DNA of 64,000 nt from positions 69,865,522 through 69,929,521 of the forward strand of contig OX104117.1 in NCBI GenBank assembly GCA_944474755.1, given 5' to 3'. This document shows, one piece after another, positions 1 through 11,029 of the stretch (within the stretch, counting starts at the first letter, position 1; the number at the start of each line of letters is the position of its first letter). The translations under genes were made by a program, and so were the position numbers. Source of the stretch: Limnoperna fortunei. Taxonomy: Eukaryota > Mollusca > Bivalvia > Mytilida > Modiolidae. Below the pieces are notes generated by a model. That model made no database searches. It was not told the origin of the DNA and saw only the letters and a program-made list of their open reading frames with translations.

Positions 1-711
1 TTCTGATTAGCAGTATCATATACACTATCGACTGAGTGGTTGTATACGTTTTCGGTGGTTTGGCATTTGCTTTGTTGGTTAGTCGTGTTGTAATCGCTTT
101 CATTTTGGCCTACAGTGCTTATATATTCGGAATTGTCCTCTGTTAATTGTCCAGAGCTGTTGTTTTCATGTTCCGTGGTTATAGATTTTGCAAGCTCGTA
201 TCCATTCCCAGCATGGGAGCGATCATATCCTGTAACAGTTGGGTCCAGAACAGCGTATGGCTCATTGGTCGGTGTTAAGGATTTTTCGGATCTATTGTAA
301 CCTGTTTCATTTGGATTCAAGACCACATAATCCGCTCTGGAAATTCTGGGTTCACCCGGAGCCATTAAATCCGTGCATACTTCCTCTGGTTCAAGAACCG
401 TGTAATCTGTGTCGTTTTCAATGACATTTAAATGTTTGTCTAAGTCAAAAGTTGAAGTTTTCGTTATACCATCACTGCTTGACGACAAGTGTTTTCTGTC
501 TAAGTCGTCGATGTAGTCATAAGTGGTATCCGGAGTTTTTATAGGCGCGCGTTTTACATCTGTGTACTTGTGACTGTTGTAACGAGTATTTAGTTCACAA
601 TATTCCGTCAATGTTTCAATCTCTGGCAATGCAATTCCTTGGTCACCTATATAACCATTACCATTTTCGTGGTTTTTATCAAGTTCAATAATATCCTTCT
701 TCCGATTTAAT
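1..711 (-). CDS. Receptor gene A, last exon: tyrosine-rich cytoplasmic tail (runs past window edge)
   Basis: The exon opens after a TTACTTGTAG acceptor (base 711) and reads open on the minus strand to the window edge, about 236 codons, with no stop. It is hydrophilic and rich in Asn, Asp, Ser, Thr and Tyr. Tyrosine motifs in order include TEYCEL, TYDYI, TDYTVL, ADYVVL, EPYAVL, GYELA and SEYIS. A unit of the form [D/P]YxVLxPxxTGYxRS occurs twice. The same order of motifs is seen in gene B at 18332-19106, so the two are paralogues. YxxL/I/V and TxYxxL resemble the ITIM, ITSM and ITAM motifs that bind SH2 proteins once phosphorylated; that role is inferred. The frame joins the transmembrane exon in phase 2 (AG+A gives Arg). 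The C-terminus lies outside the window. Confidence 0.82.
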
Positions 712-794
712 CTACAAGTAAACATCAAACTCCATTTTAATCATTTTTCCAGCTATATCACGGCGTTCAATTTTTATTGAAAAAGAAGCCGTAG

Positions 795-921
795 TTCCCG
801 GTAAAAACCTCCGATATTCAATACCTTGTCGCAATTGAGATTGGAGTCAAGCTGCACGCTGCTTCACTGAGGTCTAATTAATAGTAGAATAACTACCTTT
901 ACTACTCGGCCACAAATGCCC
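795..921 (-). repeat. SINE fragment (tRNA-derived family), degenerate
   Basis: This minus-strand piece matches the head and middle of the SINE family seen complete at 45492-45756 and 55627-55891. The tRNA-like part (CCGAGTAGTAAAGG on the minus strand) and the ACTCCAATCTCAATTG block can be recognised. The 3' half is missing. It lies in the last intron of gene A. Confidence 0.6.
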
Positions 922-1226
922 TTTTTATATAATGAGTCTATTTCATGTTCGCAGCTGCAATTTTTAAAATTTTTGTTTATGAGCATTTACTTTATAAAAC
1001 TTCTGCATTTTCATTTATTTCAGTAAATTTGTGTAGTTGATTCTAATACATGTACCTTGATTAAATAAACCAAAAGTCAACTCAACATACACAAGTATAT
1101 GTGTTTATATTTCTACGATAACATATTTTTAATGTCTTGATAATTTCTGCTTTTTTAGCAAACCCCAAGATATATGTTAACTACTTATTGTATACTATAA
1201 GAAAAAGTTTTAAACCTATACACTAC

Positions 1227-1305
1227 CTTTTCCTATGTATAATCAAGACAGTCGCTAAAATGCAAATAATACATATTGTTCCAAGAGATGTTCCGACCGC
1301 TATTC
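1227..1305 (-). CDS. Receptor gene A, transmembrane exon
   Basis: This 79-bp exon lies between a TTTTGCAG acceptor and an AAAAG|GTAGTG donor. It encodes Gly-Ile-Ala-Val-Gly followed by about 20 hydrophobic residues and ends in the basic stop-transfer sequence IIHRKR, a typical single-pass membrane segment. Phases are 1 in and 2 out, exactly as in the gene B exon at 19745-19820, which also starts GIAVG and ends in basic residues. The match in phase, position before the tail exon and sequence makes the call firm. Confidence 0.82.
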
Positions 1306-1883
1306 CTGCAAAATAAATAAAAGAAACGTTAACATTAAACAAAATCATATCAAATATACTGTCCAAAAAAAAAGAAAAATAAACGCACAACCCTTTTGAA
1401 TTTAGGACATGCAAATACTGTATTTTACTAGCTGAAGTGAAATTTGATCATTGATTTCTTATAGGTAAGTTTCAAACTTTAAAGGTCTGATCATTTAATT
1501 TTCATTTGATTTATAATAAGAGATAACCAAGTTTAGCAAAACCTATAGGTAACATGACAAGATAAAAAACTAGCGTTATTTATATAAAATACGCCTTGTA
1601 AAAAGTTTTAACAACGTGCATGTCAGACGCTGTAAATGTTTGGTATTAGGTGACTACGAGATTCCATAAGCAGAAAAACGTAATTAATCTGACATTTATC
1701 TTACTTTTAAGGTTATCTTAGAATAGAAAGTACATACATATATTGTACAAGATGGTCACGTGACTTGTAACAAGCCACATTAAGTTCATTATCACACATC
1801 TAAATCTAAGAATAAAGTGGTTAGTCAAATTTTAGGGCTACATATTTTACTTTATATTTATTTTTATCTATATATTTACATAT
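1306..1883. other. Intron of gene A, no feature seen
   Basis: AT-rich sequence without a supportable exon or repeat. Confidence 0.5.
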
Positions 1884-2091
1884 TCGGGGGTCTCGATCGC
1901 CAAGTGGTTTACTAAAGGTAGTCTACTATTTATTACTTATCTTTCAACCCTGAGATTGCGAGTTCGTTTATCATAGCGGAAAGGGTTTGCTCGACTCCAA
2001 TCTTAATTGCCAAGGGTTGCCAGTTTTCCTACCGAAGGTCGGGGTTTAATGTGTTTACTTAAAATACAAACAAACAAACAAACAAACAAAC
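1884..2091 (+). repeat. SINE copy, internally shortened
   Basis: The plus-strand head (GATCGCCAAGTGG as A-box, then GAGTTCG as a degraded B-box) is followed by the ACTCCAATCTTAATTG block and GTTTTCCTACCGAAGG. The sequence then jumps to an ACAAACAAACAAAC tail, so the 3' core is deleted. Confidence 0.7.
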
Positions 2092-3910
2092 GATTTCTGG
2101 AAATAATATCGGTCAAAAGTTTGGTAAAGGACGCTACGAAGATTTTTTGTAAAGTGGCTACAATGGCGCTCCACAATTGTTGTCATTTAAACGGTACTCA
2201 CTATGGTCAATGGCCACATAACAGAATCAACTGATAGTAAAGCATGAAGCTGGAATACTAAAGTATTAAGTTGGGGAAAAACATAAGTAGCTGTATAGAA
2301 AACTACTGCTTCTAATTAAATATATATTTAAAAAGATGGGTCTTAATATGGAATTGTGAAAGTATGTTTCTGTTATATTATACCTATATCTGTCTTGTTT
2401 CCAGAATTTAGACTTAATTTCTCCGACCCTGGTGGCTGCGTTACTACAAAACATATTTTTATTTTATCTTTTTTTTGTTTGTTCATCATTTGTTTTATAC
2501 TATGCATTCCATAAGTAAATAATTATACATACAGTTTTCAAAATATTTATTTACGAACGCTTTGTACAATATATTTCGTTGTCTTAATTGACAACAAATT
2601 AAGTTATTAGTTTTTATACTCGAAACGCCCATTATTGTGAACAATACTTAATTATTATTATGCACAATTACCAACGCCTTTTTCTTGGATCTTCATTCAG
2701 CGGATTTGTATTATCTAACAAAACGAAATTTATGGAAGGCGAGAGTTTTATGCCGTTCACACGATGCTAACGAGCGTTAGTGTCCTAAATACATTCACGT
2801 GATACAATAGACAGAACATCAGTCCGATATACAATGCTATAATAATGTTTTACTGTATTTTTTAAAACAATATTAAAAATGAAATTAAAGTACATAAAAA
2901 CGTAATTCTACCTTATCAGGGTTCCTGCTTAGGTATGTTAAAACGATTTAAACCTGATCAACACATAGGAATAAATTCAGCTTGCGTACTAGAACATGTT
3001 GAATGTTTAGAAACACTATATCTTGGAAAAAATAGATATGTATATTTTTCAATAGCCCAACCAGACAACTACCAATACTAAATATAGATGACAACATAGT
3101 CCGAGTGAGCGATTACATGCTCCTGGGAGCCTATGGTTTAATTTACGAATTATTTAATAGTTTCCCATTTAAATGTTCATCACAACTAATGATATTTTAA
3201 GTTCATAGCTTAATGGCATTGCCTCGTCCAAAAGCCTTCACAATGTTTTCTACTATACCTTCGTTTTTTTCCGACCGCGCTTAGGCATTTTATTTTATAT
3301 GCAAGAATTTACAACTACATCATAATACATTAGAAAATAATTTATAAGAATGCATTCGTATTGCTTAGCGATTATCAAATTCATCTTCAGTATTAGTGTG
3401 GCAAAATGACTATTACGGTGGCAAATACGCCAAAATCTGTCAAATAAGTAGTCTAAAATGATTTCTAAAATCTCAGCATGAAGTTTATTGATCATGTGTT
3501 AAAGCTTCGAATACTATAAACAATACAACATAGATCAGCATACAATGAACAAAAAAGTCAACATGATAAAAAAACTTAACTGATTTTAAATAGGAGTTTA
3601 TGACATGCAATACTATTTTGATAATAAAAATCCCCCCCCCCCCAATCTTCGTCTCTAAACAAAATCGAGAAAAATATTCTTCGAAACGCTTGTTTTAAAT
3701 TGAACTGGATGTGGTAAAAATGATTGATCATTAGAAGGAATAATGAGAATGTTTTTTTCCGATAGCCTCAAACCTACGCAGATATGTGTATTTCTAGTTG
3801 CCTCAGAATTAAATCGGAAAAATCTTCCTTGTCTGAGTAAGTTTTAAACTCTGCATTAGGAATTGCCCTTTTCTCTTTAGTATTATTGCTTTGTTGTTTT
3901 CTATACTTAC
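2092..3910. other. Intron of gene A, no gene seen
   Basis: AT-rich sequence with only short chance ORFs. There is a poly-C run near 3632-3642 and nothing else that I can support. Confidence 0.5.
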
Positions 3911-3976
3911 TATAAGTTGTATTCTCAGTTCTTCTGTCTGACGCAGACTGTGATATCATGCTAGGCGACTCGTTCT
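3911..3976 (-). CDS. Receptor gene A, extracellular stalk exon
   Basis: This 66-bp exon has acceptor GTAAGCAG and a strong donor TTATA|GTAAGT. Both ends are phase 1, so it inserts 22 codons without disturbing the frame. The peptide is Ser/Thr/Asn-rich (starts NESPSMISQS, ends RRTENTTYS), suited to a glycosylated stalk between the SUEL-like domain and the membrane. Gene B has three short Thr-rich phase 1-1 exons in the equivalent place. No homology beyond composition is claimed. A second AG two bases downstream leaves the exact acceptor slightly uncertain. Confidence 0.6.
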
Positions 3977-4361
3977 CTGCTTACAAAACATTACTAGATC
4001 GTCAATGTCATCAATATATTTTTAAACAATAATGTATAAAAACTACATGGGATGCTGTATAATATAATAATAAAAGATCTATTGACTGATAAATGGAATA
4101 ATTATTGTGTTTAGTGTTTTTGTGTTTTGTTTATAATATGTTTCTGTTTATTTATTTGTTAGCTTTCATGTTTGTTTGTTTAGGGTTTGAATGGGGATTG
4201 TTAATTATTTGTGTCGTGTGTGTTTGTCTAATTCCGGATTCTGTCTTACCTTTTTCTACGAATATCATTATTTATGTTTTGATCTGAAACTTAGTTTTGC
4301 AGAATTCTTATGGTAATAGGAAACACCAACTGTTCTATTTACTGCTTCAAAATATACTTAC

Positions 4362-4631
4362 TATTACATGGTATCACTTGCACAGACAAAGGCCAATTCT
4401 TGTTATCACTGCATGTTAAAGAACATGATACTGTCCTGTCTGTTAAACAACGTGAAATTGTCGTTTCAAGTCCAAGGCAGTTTACACACAGGAGTGGTAC
4501 TTTTTCCAGCTTACACATATTGATTAGCGTCATATTATTACAAACATCTGTAATTGCACTATACAATTGAATGTTTGAATTTAAAACGATTTCTTTGAGA
4601 AAATTGCTATCATTTGTCTTTAAAATTGACT
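4362..4631 (-). CDS. Receptor gene A, divergent SUEL-like domain exon
   Basis: This 270-bp exon has acceptor TTGCATTTAG and donor AATA|GTAAGTATA and is phase 1 at both ends. Gene B's SUEL exon (33579-33848) has the same length and phase. The product has eight Cys and keeps the SUEL skeleton: IQLYSAI aligns with IIILSAV, CLTDRTVSC with CTGRQRC, and LSVQVIPC with LNVSYQC. The YGR and DPC motifs typical of carbohydrate-binding SUEL domains are absent (AITDVC and DNKNWP stand there). I infer a SUEL-derived ectodomain that has lost or changed its ligand. The alignment is by eye, but length, phase and Cys count support it. Confidence 0.72.
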
Positions 4632-4789
4632 CTAAATGCAAAAGATAACTTAGTTATATGACTTTCAAAATAGTAATTTAACTCTTGAAGGCTTATACAC
4701 AAACGATCGATAAGACGGTTAAAAAATACATGTACTTTTATATGTTAAAGTATACGTTGTCGTACATTTACCTTAGCATCTGAATTTCC
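4632..4789. other. Intron of gene A, no feature seen
   Basis: Nothing supportable. Confidence 0.4.
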
Positions 4790-4925
4790 AAGATATATCG
4801 TGTCTGGGAGGGGTATTGGTTTCAATTACCAGTCGAGAGATGATAGTTTGCCGAGACTAGTATTTTTCACCATAATACACCTCTCAGGCATGATTAATCT
4901 GTTAAATTACACCGAATAACACGGT
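4790..4925. repeat. Degenerate hairpin (MITE-like), related to 15685-15815
   Basis: The block contains GTGTCTGGGAGGGGTATT, ACCAGTCGAGAGATGA and, inverted, CGAGACTAGTATTTTTCAC. It ends in TTAAATTACACCGAA, the reverse complement of the left end of the 15.7-kb copy (TTCGGTGTAATTAAAC). Confidence 0.55.
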
Positions 4926-5310
4926 GTGTTAATTTACTTTTTGCTATCCGAACATTTTCTTTTTTCAAAGTAAAAGTTTACATAAGTTATCAGAACTCTG
5001 GAATATTGCTGTAAACTGCCGGAAAGTCCAAAATTCAAAACATGCTGACCGTTTTAAAAGAATCGGTATTAAGTCACGAACGAGAGAAAAGACCAGTAAG
5101 CTGTTGAAGAGTGTCGTGGCTGACGTCACGAAAATGAGAGACAGAGCCCAATAATGTCACAATCTTCTGACATATACCCCAAAAGGTCAAACAAATTTAT
5201 ACTAATTCATAATGGCGACCAAAAGCATTATTTACTTTAGGAATAATCTTAATTATACAGGCACATTAAGAAGTAAGTACTCTGTCAAGAAATTCACTGT
5301 AATAATAGAC

Positions 5311-5462
5311 TCCAATCTTAATTGACAAGGATTGCCAGTTTTCCTACCGCAGGTCGGGGGTTTTCTCCGGGTACTCCGGCTTCCTCCCCCAATAAAAACT
5401 GGACGCCATCATATAGCTGAAAAATTGCTGAAAGTGGCGTTAAACATCATCAAACAAACAAA
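5311..5462 (+). repeat. 5'-truncated SINE with perfect 16-bp target duplication
   Basis: The element begins at TCCAATCTTAATTGACAAGG, lacks the tRNA-like head, and ends GGCGTTAAACATCATC plus CAAACAAACAAA. It is flanked by CACTGTAATAATAGAC at 5295-5310 and 5463-5478, a perfect 16-bp direct repeat. It is therefore a complete insertion of a 5'-truncated copy made by LINE machinery. Confidence 0.9.
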
Positions 5463-5639
5463 CACTGTAATAATAGACCAGAAATATCTTATAATAGGTT
5501 ATATTTTATGTACTCTTTTAGCGGGTATGTACGAAAGCCCAGAAGGCTCATTCGGCATTCGAAATTCGAGATTTGGGATTCGAAACTCGAAATTCGAGAT
5601 TCGAAACTCTAGATTCGAGATTCGAAATTCGAAATTCAA

Positions 5640-5735
5640 TATAGTTATAACCAATCAGATTGCGTGTGACATAATCTTCTACCAATCAGAATAGCTCTTA
5701 TATAAACGTAGCCACGTGCTATTATTTTTAACCGT
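5640..5735 (+). promoter_or_regulatory. Promoter-like module in left TIR: two CCAAT boxes, TATA, E-box
   Basis: On the plus strand are ATAACCAATCAGATTG, then CTACCAATCAG about 30 bp later, CTTATATAAACG about 12 bp further, and CCACGTGC. Order and spacing are kept at 21800-21875 (+) and inverted at 32530-32615. A core-promoter function is inferred from the boxes only. Confidence 0.45.
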
Positions 5736-5892
5736 CCACATATTTGTCAAAGACTGACTGTGTTCAACATGGTTCTGTTAAAAAATTTAACAAAATTTAT
5801 AAGGTGTGTTTTTGTTATTTTATCAAACTAATTCAGTTCACAATTACATCTTGATTTAACAAATTAAGAAACAAGAATGTACATGTAGAACG

Positions 5893-6510
5893 GAATTCAA
5901 CAAAACTTTGTGTGTAGGAAGTACACCATATGTAGTTGTGCATGTTACCAGGAAGTTTTGATCTTCAAATTTTCGTGGGAGTTATGGGGCCCATTGAACT
6001 TAAAATTTGCTGAAAATACTCATTTATCATCTTGTCGGAGCTACTCCTTTGAAACTACTGTATGGAGTTTTACAAAACTTGGTATATAGTAGGTATAACA
6101 TATTTAGTTGTGCATATTACCAGGGCATTTTGGTCCTGAAATTTTATGTGGGGCTATCAGGGGTGGATCCAGAGGGGACCCTCCCGTTTGATGGAAAAAA
6201 TTGGTTGGATATATAGGAAATCCTTGAAGCATGATTAAAGTGGGCCCACTCGGCCAGTCAGTGCCCCCTCCACCCTTTTACGAAATTTCTGTATCCGCCA
6301 CTGGCTTATTTTGGCCCTTTGAACTTAGAAATGTGCTGAAAATACCCATTTATTATCTTGTCAGCAGAAATCCTCTGAAACTACTCAGTACTATACACAT
6401 TTTTATGAAACTTGGTAGGCAACTAGTACACCATATATGTACTTGTGCATATTATCAGGAATTGTTGATTCCTACATTTATATGGTAGTTATGGCTCTTT
6501 GAACTTATAA
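5893..6510 (+). repeat. Diverged tandem repeat, unit about 180 bp
   Basis: Recurring blocks are ACAAAACTTTGTGTGTAGG / ACAAAACTTGGTATATAG / GAAACTTGGTAGGCAAC, TAGTTGTGCATGTTACCAGG and its variants, and GAACTTAGAAATGTGCTG. Two to three units are present, split by the MITE at 6158-6303. Confidence 0.65.
6158..6303. mobile_element. 146-bp MITE nested in the tandem repeat
   Basis: The ends are inverted copies: CAGGGGTGGATCCAGA on the left against CAGTGGCGGATACAGA (reverse complement of the right end). The insertion interrupts a unit of the surrounding tandem repeat. No coding capacity. Confidence 0.55.
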
Positions 6511-6589
6511 ATTTTCATTAATCCTCATTAATCATGGGTTTCGCTTTGACTTCCCTAAAACTAAACCAAGTTTTATGTAGTTGCGATAT

Positions 6590-6700
6590 AACCAAGGAAT
6601 ACTGATTGGTAGAGATTATGTCACAAGCAATCTGATTGGCTAAAACAATTTTGAATTTCGAATTTCGAATCTCAAATTTCGAATTTCAATCTCGAATACA
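6590..6700 (-). repeat. Extra inverted copy of the CCAAT/TTCGA module
   Basis: ACTGATTGGTAGAGATTATG, then CAATCTGATTGGC and GAATTTCGAATTTCG repeat the right-TIR sequence immediately upstream of it. This gives a tandem pair on the right side of the 5532-6834 element. Confidence 0.65.
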
Positions 6701-7226
6701 TAAGAATTATACTGATTGGTAGACGATTATGTCACACGCAATCTGATTGGTTATAACTATATTGAATTTCGAATCTCTAATGTCGAATCTCGAATTTCGA
6801 TTCTCGAATCTCGAATGAGCCTTCTGGGCTTTCGTAGGTATGGGAAATATATAATGAATTATTTGTCTATTAGTGTTGCCTGTAGTCTCATTTGAACTGG
6901 TAAGTTCTTGAGTTATAGTTAAGTTTGGTGCGGTCATTTGATTTACTAATAGCGCCCTTTCATATGTATGTGTAAACATTGCTAATATTGTTAGAATAAA
7001 TAGCTTTTTAAGAAAATGCAAAAATCTGTTAATGTACTTTTTTTATTTAATGTTACGTAGTGCTAGTTGATCAAGTAAACAGTCATATGGTACATTTATT
7101 GATTTTTTAAAAATCTGGTTTTCATCAGACATTACACAAATGCATTCTTATTTTTAACAGGTCATGACTCTGTTTATATCACATGGTTTTATTGACCTGT
7201 ACGTATTGAATATCTAATAACTGTAC

Positions 7227-7400
7227 CTTGTAATTGTCGTTTACACGGTTCTTGTTCTGGTTGCGAATCTTCAGATTTGCAGACTACATTTATTTGGTAG
7301 CAGTTTCGTGATTTAGTAGGCTGTTCCATTAAACAAACTGCTACTACCTGTTGATCTTCTGATGTACCTGTTTCATTTGGATGCAGAACTGTTGTATTTC
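7227..7400 (-). CDS. Receptor gene A, putative extracellular exon of unknown fold
   Basis: The minus strand shows a strong acceptor (TTTACCTTGTCCTTGTAG) and a donor ACAAG|GTACAG around a 174-bp open exon, phase 1 at both ends like the other ectodomain exons. The 58 codons include four Cys (AVCLMEQ, RNCYQ, VVCKSED, EPCKRQ) and the motif VLHPNETG. I do not recognise the fold. The HPNETG stretch and about 20 nt around it match the cytoplasmic-tail repeat (VLNPNETG, near plus 310-335), so part may derive from a duplicated tail segment. It lies between the signal exon and the SUEL-like exon. It could be a pseudo-exon. Confidence 0.5.
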
Positions 7401-8699
7401 CTACAAGGACAAGGTAAATTTGAACATTAATTCAAAAGATAAAACGATTCAAAGAGAACACCTTAACATGTCAAAAAGAATGGACGAAACCTAAAACATC
7501 AGCATATAATAGACTATTAAAAGTAATACATAAACTTCACACTAATTAGGCATTTCAAAGGCAGTGCAAGGTTAATTTAGTTCTGTGGGATCCTATTCAT
7601 CTCTGTAAATACAAACTTTGCCGAGATATCAAGTTTTAAATGCAGGTAGTAACAAAAACCGAACAAGGAAACTGTCAAAAATGACAATCCATAAATCAAA
7701 GTCCAAAAAACTAGCAAACTTTTAAACCAACTACTTAAAATATAGCAACTACAGCAATCCTGACTCGGTACAGGCATTTCAAAAGAAATGGTGGGTAAAA
7801 CCAGGTTTATGGCATGCCGAACGTCCCGCTAAAAAGCACAGCGTACACATGCAATTCAAATGACATTGTCTAACAATTAGTACCAGATACAAAAAAAAAT
7901 AAAGGATAAATTGTCGTGAAAATATACTGATTGTCTTTAAAAGGGAAATTGTTTGTCTCGTTATAGTGTCATAATTAAAGATATACTTGTAATGTTACCA
8001 AAATATATATTTAGTCAAAATATTTTTTTTAATTACCTTACAATCGACAAATTTAATACACATAAAATGTGTTGTCACGAACAAAAGTATCTACGTGTAC
8101 AATTCATATCATAACCAATTTTATGGAGTTTATTAAATAACTTTTTAAAAGAAAATAGAGATTGTGAAAGATATGTAAGACAAACCATCTCGAGTATATC
8201 TGCTGGTATTTAATACATAATACAATTATGAGCTTCTTAATGGTGGACACCCATAATTGTCAACTGGCGTGGATTGATAACCCAAAGCAAACTGGATGTT
8301 CACAGATTAAAGTGGTCAAACTTGTTTTATAAAGCGAAACAACATACACCAACTTTCTAGACCAGACATGCTTTTTAATGGCGTTATTTCTCAGAATTTT
8401 GTGTTTTCAAAATTTCTTTCCTATCCTTTATTGCAAACTTAAATAATACAAACCGTATTCGGTTGTCGATTACATTGTTGCGAGTTGTGAGTATACAATT
8501 GTTGCCTCCATAGAGGTCACAGGGACCTGTACAAATCGATTTCTATGCGTTTTCGAATGATACTGGGTCGATTTTGTTGATGTGGGAGAATGGAATAAAC
8601 ATAGTATTTACCCGCCAATTTTCAAAATGTAAAACTAATATTACTTGACCACTATTTAAACGGGTTTCTAGTTAGTTATGTTCCGAATTGTGGTATTTT
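7401..8699. other. Intron of gene A, no gene seen
   Basis: AT-rich sequence. The minus-strand ORF at 7577-7777 has no splice context or recognisable motif. Confidence 0.5.
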
Positions 8700-8702
8700 C
8701 AT

Positions 8703-8745
8703 TAAAAACTCTTCTTGTTCTTGTTCTTGTTCTTCTTCTTCTTCC
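8703..8745 (-). repeat. GAA/GAACAA microsatellite tail of the CR1-like LINE
   Basis: The plus strand reads CTTCTTGTTCTTGTTCTTG followed by TTCTTCTTC. A short tandem-repeat 3' tail in place of poly(A) is usual for CR1-type LINEs. Confidence 0.8.
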
Positions 8746-8886
8746 AATACGGAGTTGAACTCATTGTTGAGTGTATGTAAACTCCACTCGGTAAAACAGG
8801 AGGCTGTCGAACAATAAAAGGTCCCAAAAATGTTAATACTGTACATATTTACATATTTACAAAGGTAGTTTCTAGTGGTGGTCGGA

Positions 8887-10982
8887 TCAGTGCTGCAGTG
8901 GGCTGGAGCAGGGCCCACTTGATAATCTGGCCCTAAATTCCTCCAGTGTTGATGCTGCAGTTACTGACTCTGGCAGGCTGTTCCACTCTCGAACTGATCG
9001 GGGAAAAAATGAGTTGTGGTACACTTCTTTGTTGGCCCTTGGCTGTCTGTACCTGTGCCCTCCCCTAGTCCTGCTATCCCCTGGGGTATAGTAGAGATCT
9101 GGGTTGATGTCCACCAGATTGTGTCTGATCTTATAACACATAATTACTGTTTGCTGGGCTCGTCTGCCCTGTAATGACTCCCACTTTAGTTGTTCTATGA
9201 GGGAGGTTACGCATCCTGGAGAAGTGTCAGTATATTGGTTAAAGACAAAGCGGGCTGCTCTTCGTTGTACTTGCTCAATATCTCGTATAAGTGTGGATTG
9301 GTAGGGGTTCCAGACTGTTGAGGCGTACTCGATCGATGGTCTGATCAGTGTACAGTATGCCGTTGCTTTGACTGATGGTTTGCAACGGCCAATATTTCTC
9401 CGAAGGAAGCCCAAAGTTCTTTGTGATTTCCTGATGGTGTTGGAAATATGCTTTGTCCATTGAAGGTCTTGACTGATGGTAATACCCAAATATTTTCCAC
9501 TGTCTATTACTTCTAGTTGGTGTCCATGGAGCATATATTTAGTTTCTATTGGCTGTCGTTTGTTGGTTACCCTGTGAACAGTGCACTTCTCCGGGTGGAA
9601 ACTCATCTGCCACTTTTATTCCCAGGCTTCGAGATCTAGAGCAGTCAGGTCTTCTTGTAGCTTGTCGGCATCAACTTTGCTCCTTATCTGTCTGTTCACT
9701 AAACAGTCATCGGCAAATAGTCTTGCATCTGATGTTGTGCAGTCTGGAAGGTCATTTATATAGACTAGGAACAGTAGGGGCCCAAGAACAGTTCCCTGTG
9801 GTACTCCAGATAATACATCTAGGGGGGTAGATGTCATCCCTTATAGTACTACTGTCTGGATTCTGTTGCTCAGGAAGTCCTTAATCCACTCTTATGGAGT
9901 AAGAGGTACTACATAAGAGTGACTTAATTTCATAATGAAGCTTTGGTGTGGCACCTTGTCGAAGGCTTTGAAGAAGACCAGCAGCACAATATATTTTTGT
10001 GTTCCTTTGTCCATGTTCCTTGCTATCTTGTCGATGGTCACCAAGAGTTGAGTCTCACAGGAACGTCTAGATCTGAATCCGTGTTGCTCGTCACATAAGA
10101 TGGTATGTTTATCAAAATGATCCATGATAGTACTGTGGATGACATGTTCCAGTAGTTTACACGCTATAGATGTTAGCGATACTGGACGGTAGTTTGCTAG
10201 CCTTTCTTGTAGATTGGAACAATATTTGCTGACCTCCATTCATTTGGTATTTTCCCCTGGTCCAGTGATTGTTGGTATATCCTAGTAAGGTATGGTGCAA
10301 TGGTTTCAGCTGCACTTTTGAGGATGAAGGCAGGTACCTCATCTGGTCCGATTGCTTTGTATGGTATTAATCCTTTGAGTAGCTTTAAGATACCCTTTTC
10401 GTGGACTGTAATATTTTCCATAGATGAGTGCGGATTGCTTCCTAGATCTGTTAGGATATTCAGGTCTTCTTTTGTGTATACTGACTGGAATTACTGGTTT
10501 AGTATTAAAGCCTTGGTTGCTGTGTCGCTATGTAGGAAACCATCTCTAGACTTGAGTGATACTATCTGAGAGGGATCTTGTTTTCTACTCTTAACATATG
10601 CCCAGAACTTTTTCGGGTTTTTCTGTAGGTGTTCACTGACAACTTCTTCCATAAACTTTGTGTGTGCCCGTCTAGATTCCCTTTGGAGTTCTGCTTTGAT
10701 GGCCTTATATCTTTTCATGTCTTTCTGTTTCCCACTTCTCCTTGCTTTGGTATATGCCTTTTGCTTCTTGTTGGTTAGTCTTCTTTGATCTGAGTTCATC
10801 CATGGGTGAGTATGCGTAGAGCGGGTATGTCTAGTTGGGACGATGTCGCTGATAGCCTTCATAATTACGTCTTTTGCTGCTTCCCATATCTTATCGATGT
10901 TTTCAAAGACTGTTGAGTTAAAAGCTGGAAGTGTTTCACTTAAAAAGGTGTTTATCCCTGTAATGTTTGCCTTCTTCCACAA
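8887..10982 (-). pseudogene. CR1-like LINE, reverse transcriptase region
   Basis: Pieces in at least four frames make up one RT. 10491-10982 is the connector (NPKKFWAYVKSRK), 10197-10421 holds PNEWRSANIVPIYKKG, 9892-10239 holds NYRPVSLTSIACK and FKAFDKVPHQ, 9616-9837 holds SGVPQGTVLGPLLFLVYIND and LFADD, and 8887-9606 holds the thumb and C-terminal part (GKYLGITIS, RPSIEYASTVWNP, REWNSLPESV). In motif A the usual catalytic Asp (LDFSKAFD) is replaced, reading LLVFFKAFD, so the enzyme would be dead even without frameshifts. The final 240 codons are intact. Confidence 0.88.
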
Positions 10983-11029
10983 ATAGATCTTTCTTTTTGT
11001 TGGTTTGGCTCTGGATATGTAGGTGGCTA

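Larger units (their letters stand above)
5532..6834. mobile_element. 1.3-kb element with long terminal inverted repeats and TA flanks
   Basis: The left end CGAAAGCCCAGAAGGCTCAT and the right end (same sequence, inverted) are both bounded by TA (5530-5531 and 6835-6836), as in Tc1/mariner-type insertions. The inverted repeat continues about 160 bp inward through a TTCGA/TTCGAA-rich tract and a CCAAT/CCAAT/TATA-like module. No transposase is encoded. The middle holds a diverged tandem repeat (5893-6510), which itself contains a small MITE (6158-6303). Related ends occur at 21755-22602 and 32530-32696. Confidence 0.75.

Noticed and set aside
5550..5640. Heat-shock elements in the TTCGA tract
   Set aside because: TTC and GAA triplets are abundant, but their spacing does not follow the alternating nGAAn/nTTCn 5-bp rule.
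5332..5694. Plus ORF of 120 codons with repeated IRNSRFEIRNS peptide
   Set aside because: It translates a SINE and the TTCGA tract of a TIR element. The peptide repeat mirrors the DNA repeat.
7577..7777. Hydrophobic minus-strand ORF in gene A
   Set aside because: Membrane-like only through AT-rich codons. It has no fitting acceptor/donor pair and would disturb the phase 1-1 exon chain.
8676..8918. ORF ending in a Glu/Gln-rich tail
   Set aside because: It translates the 3' UTR and GAA/GAACAA microsatellite of the CR1-like LINE.
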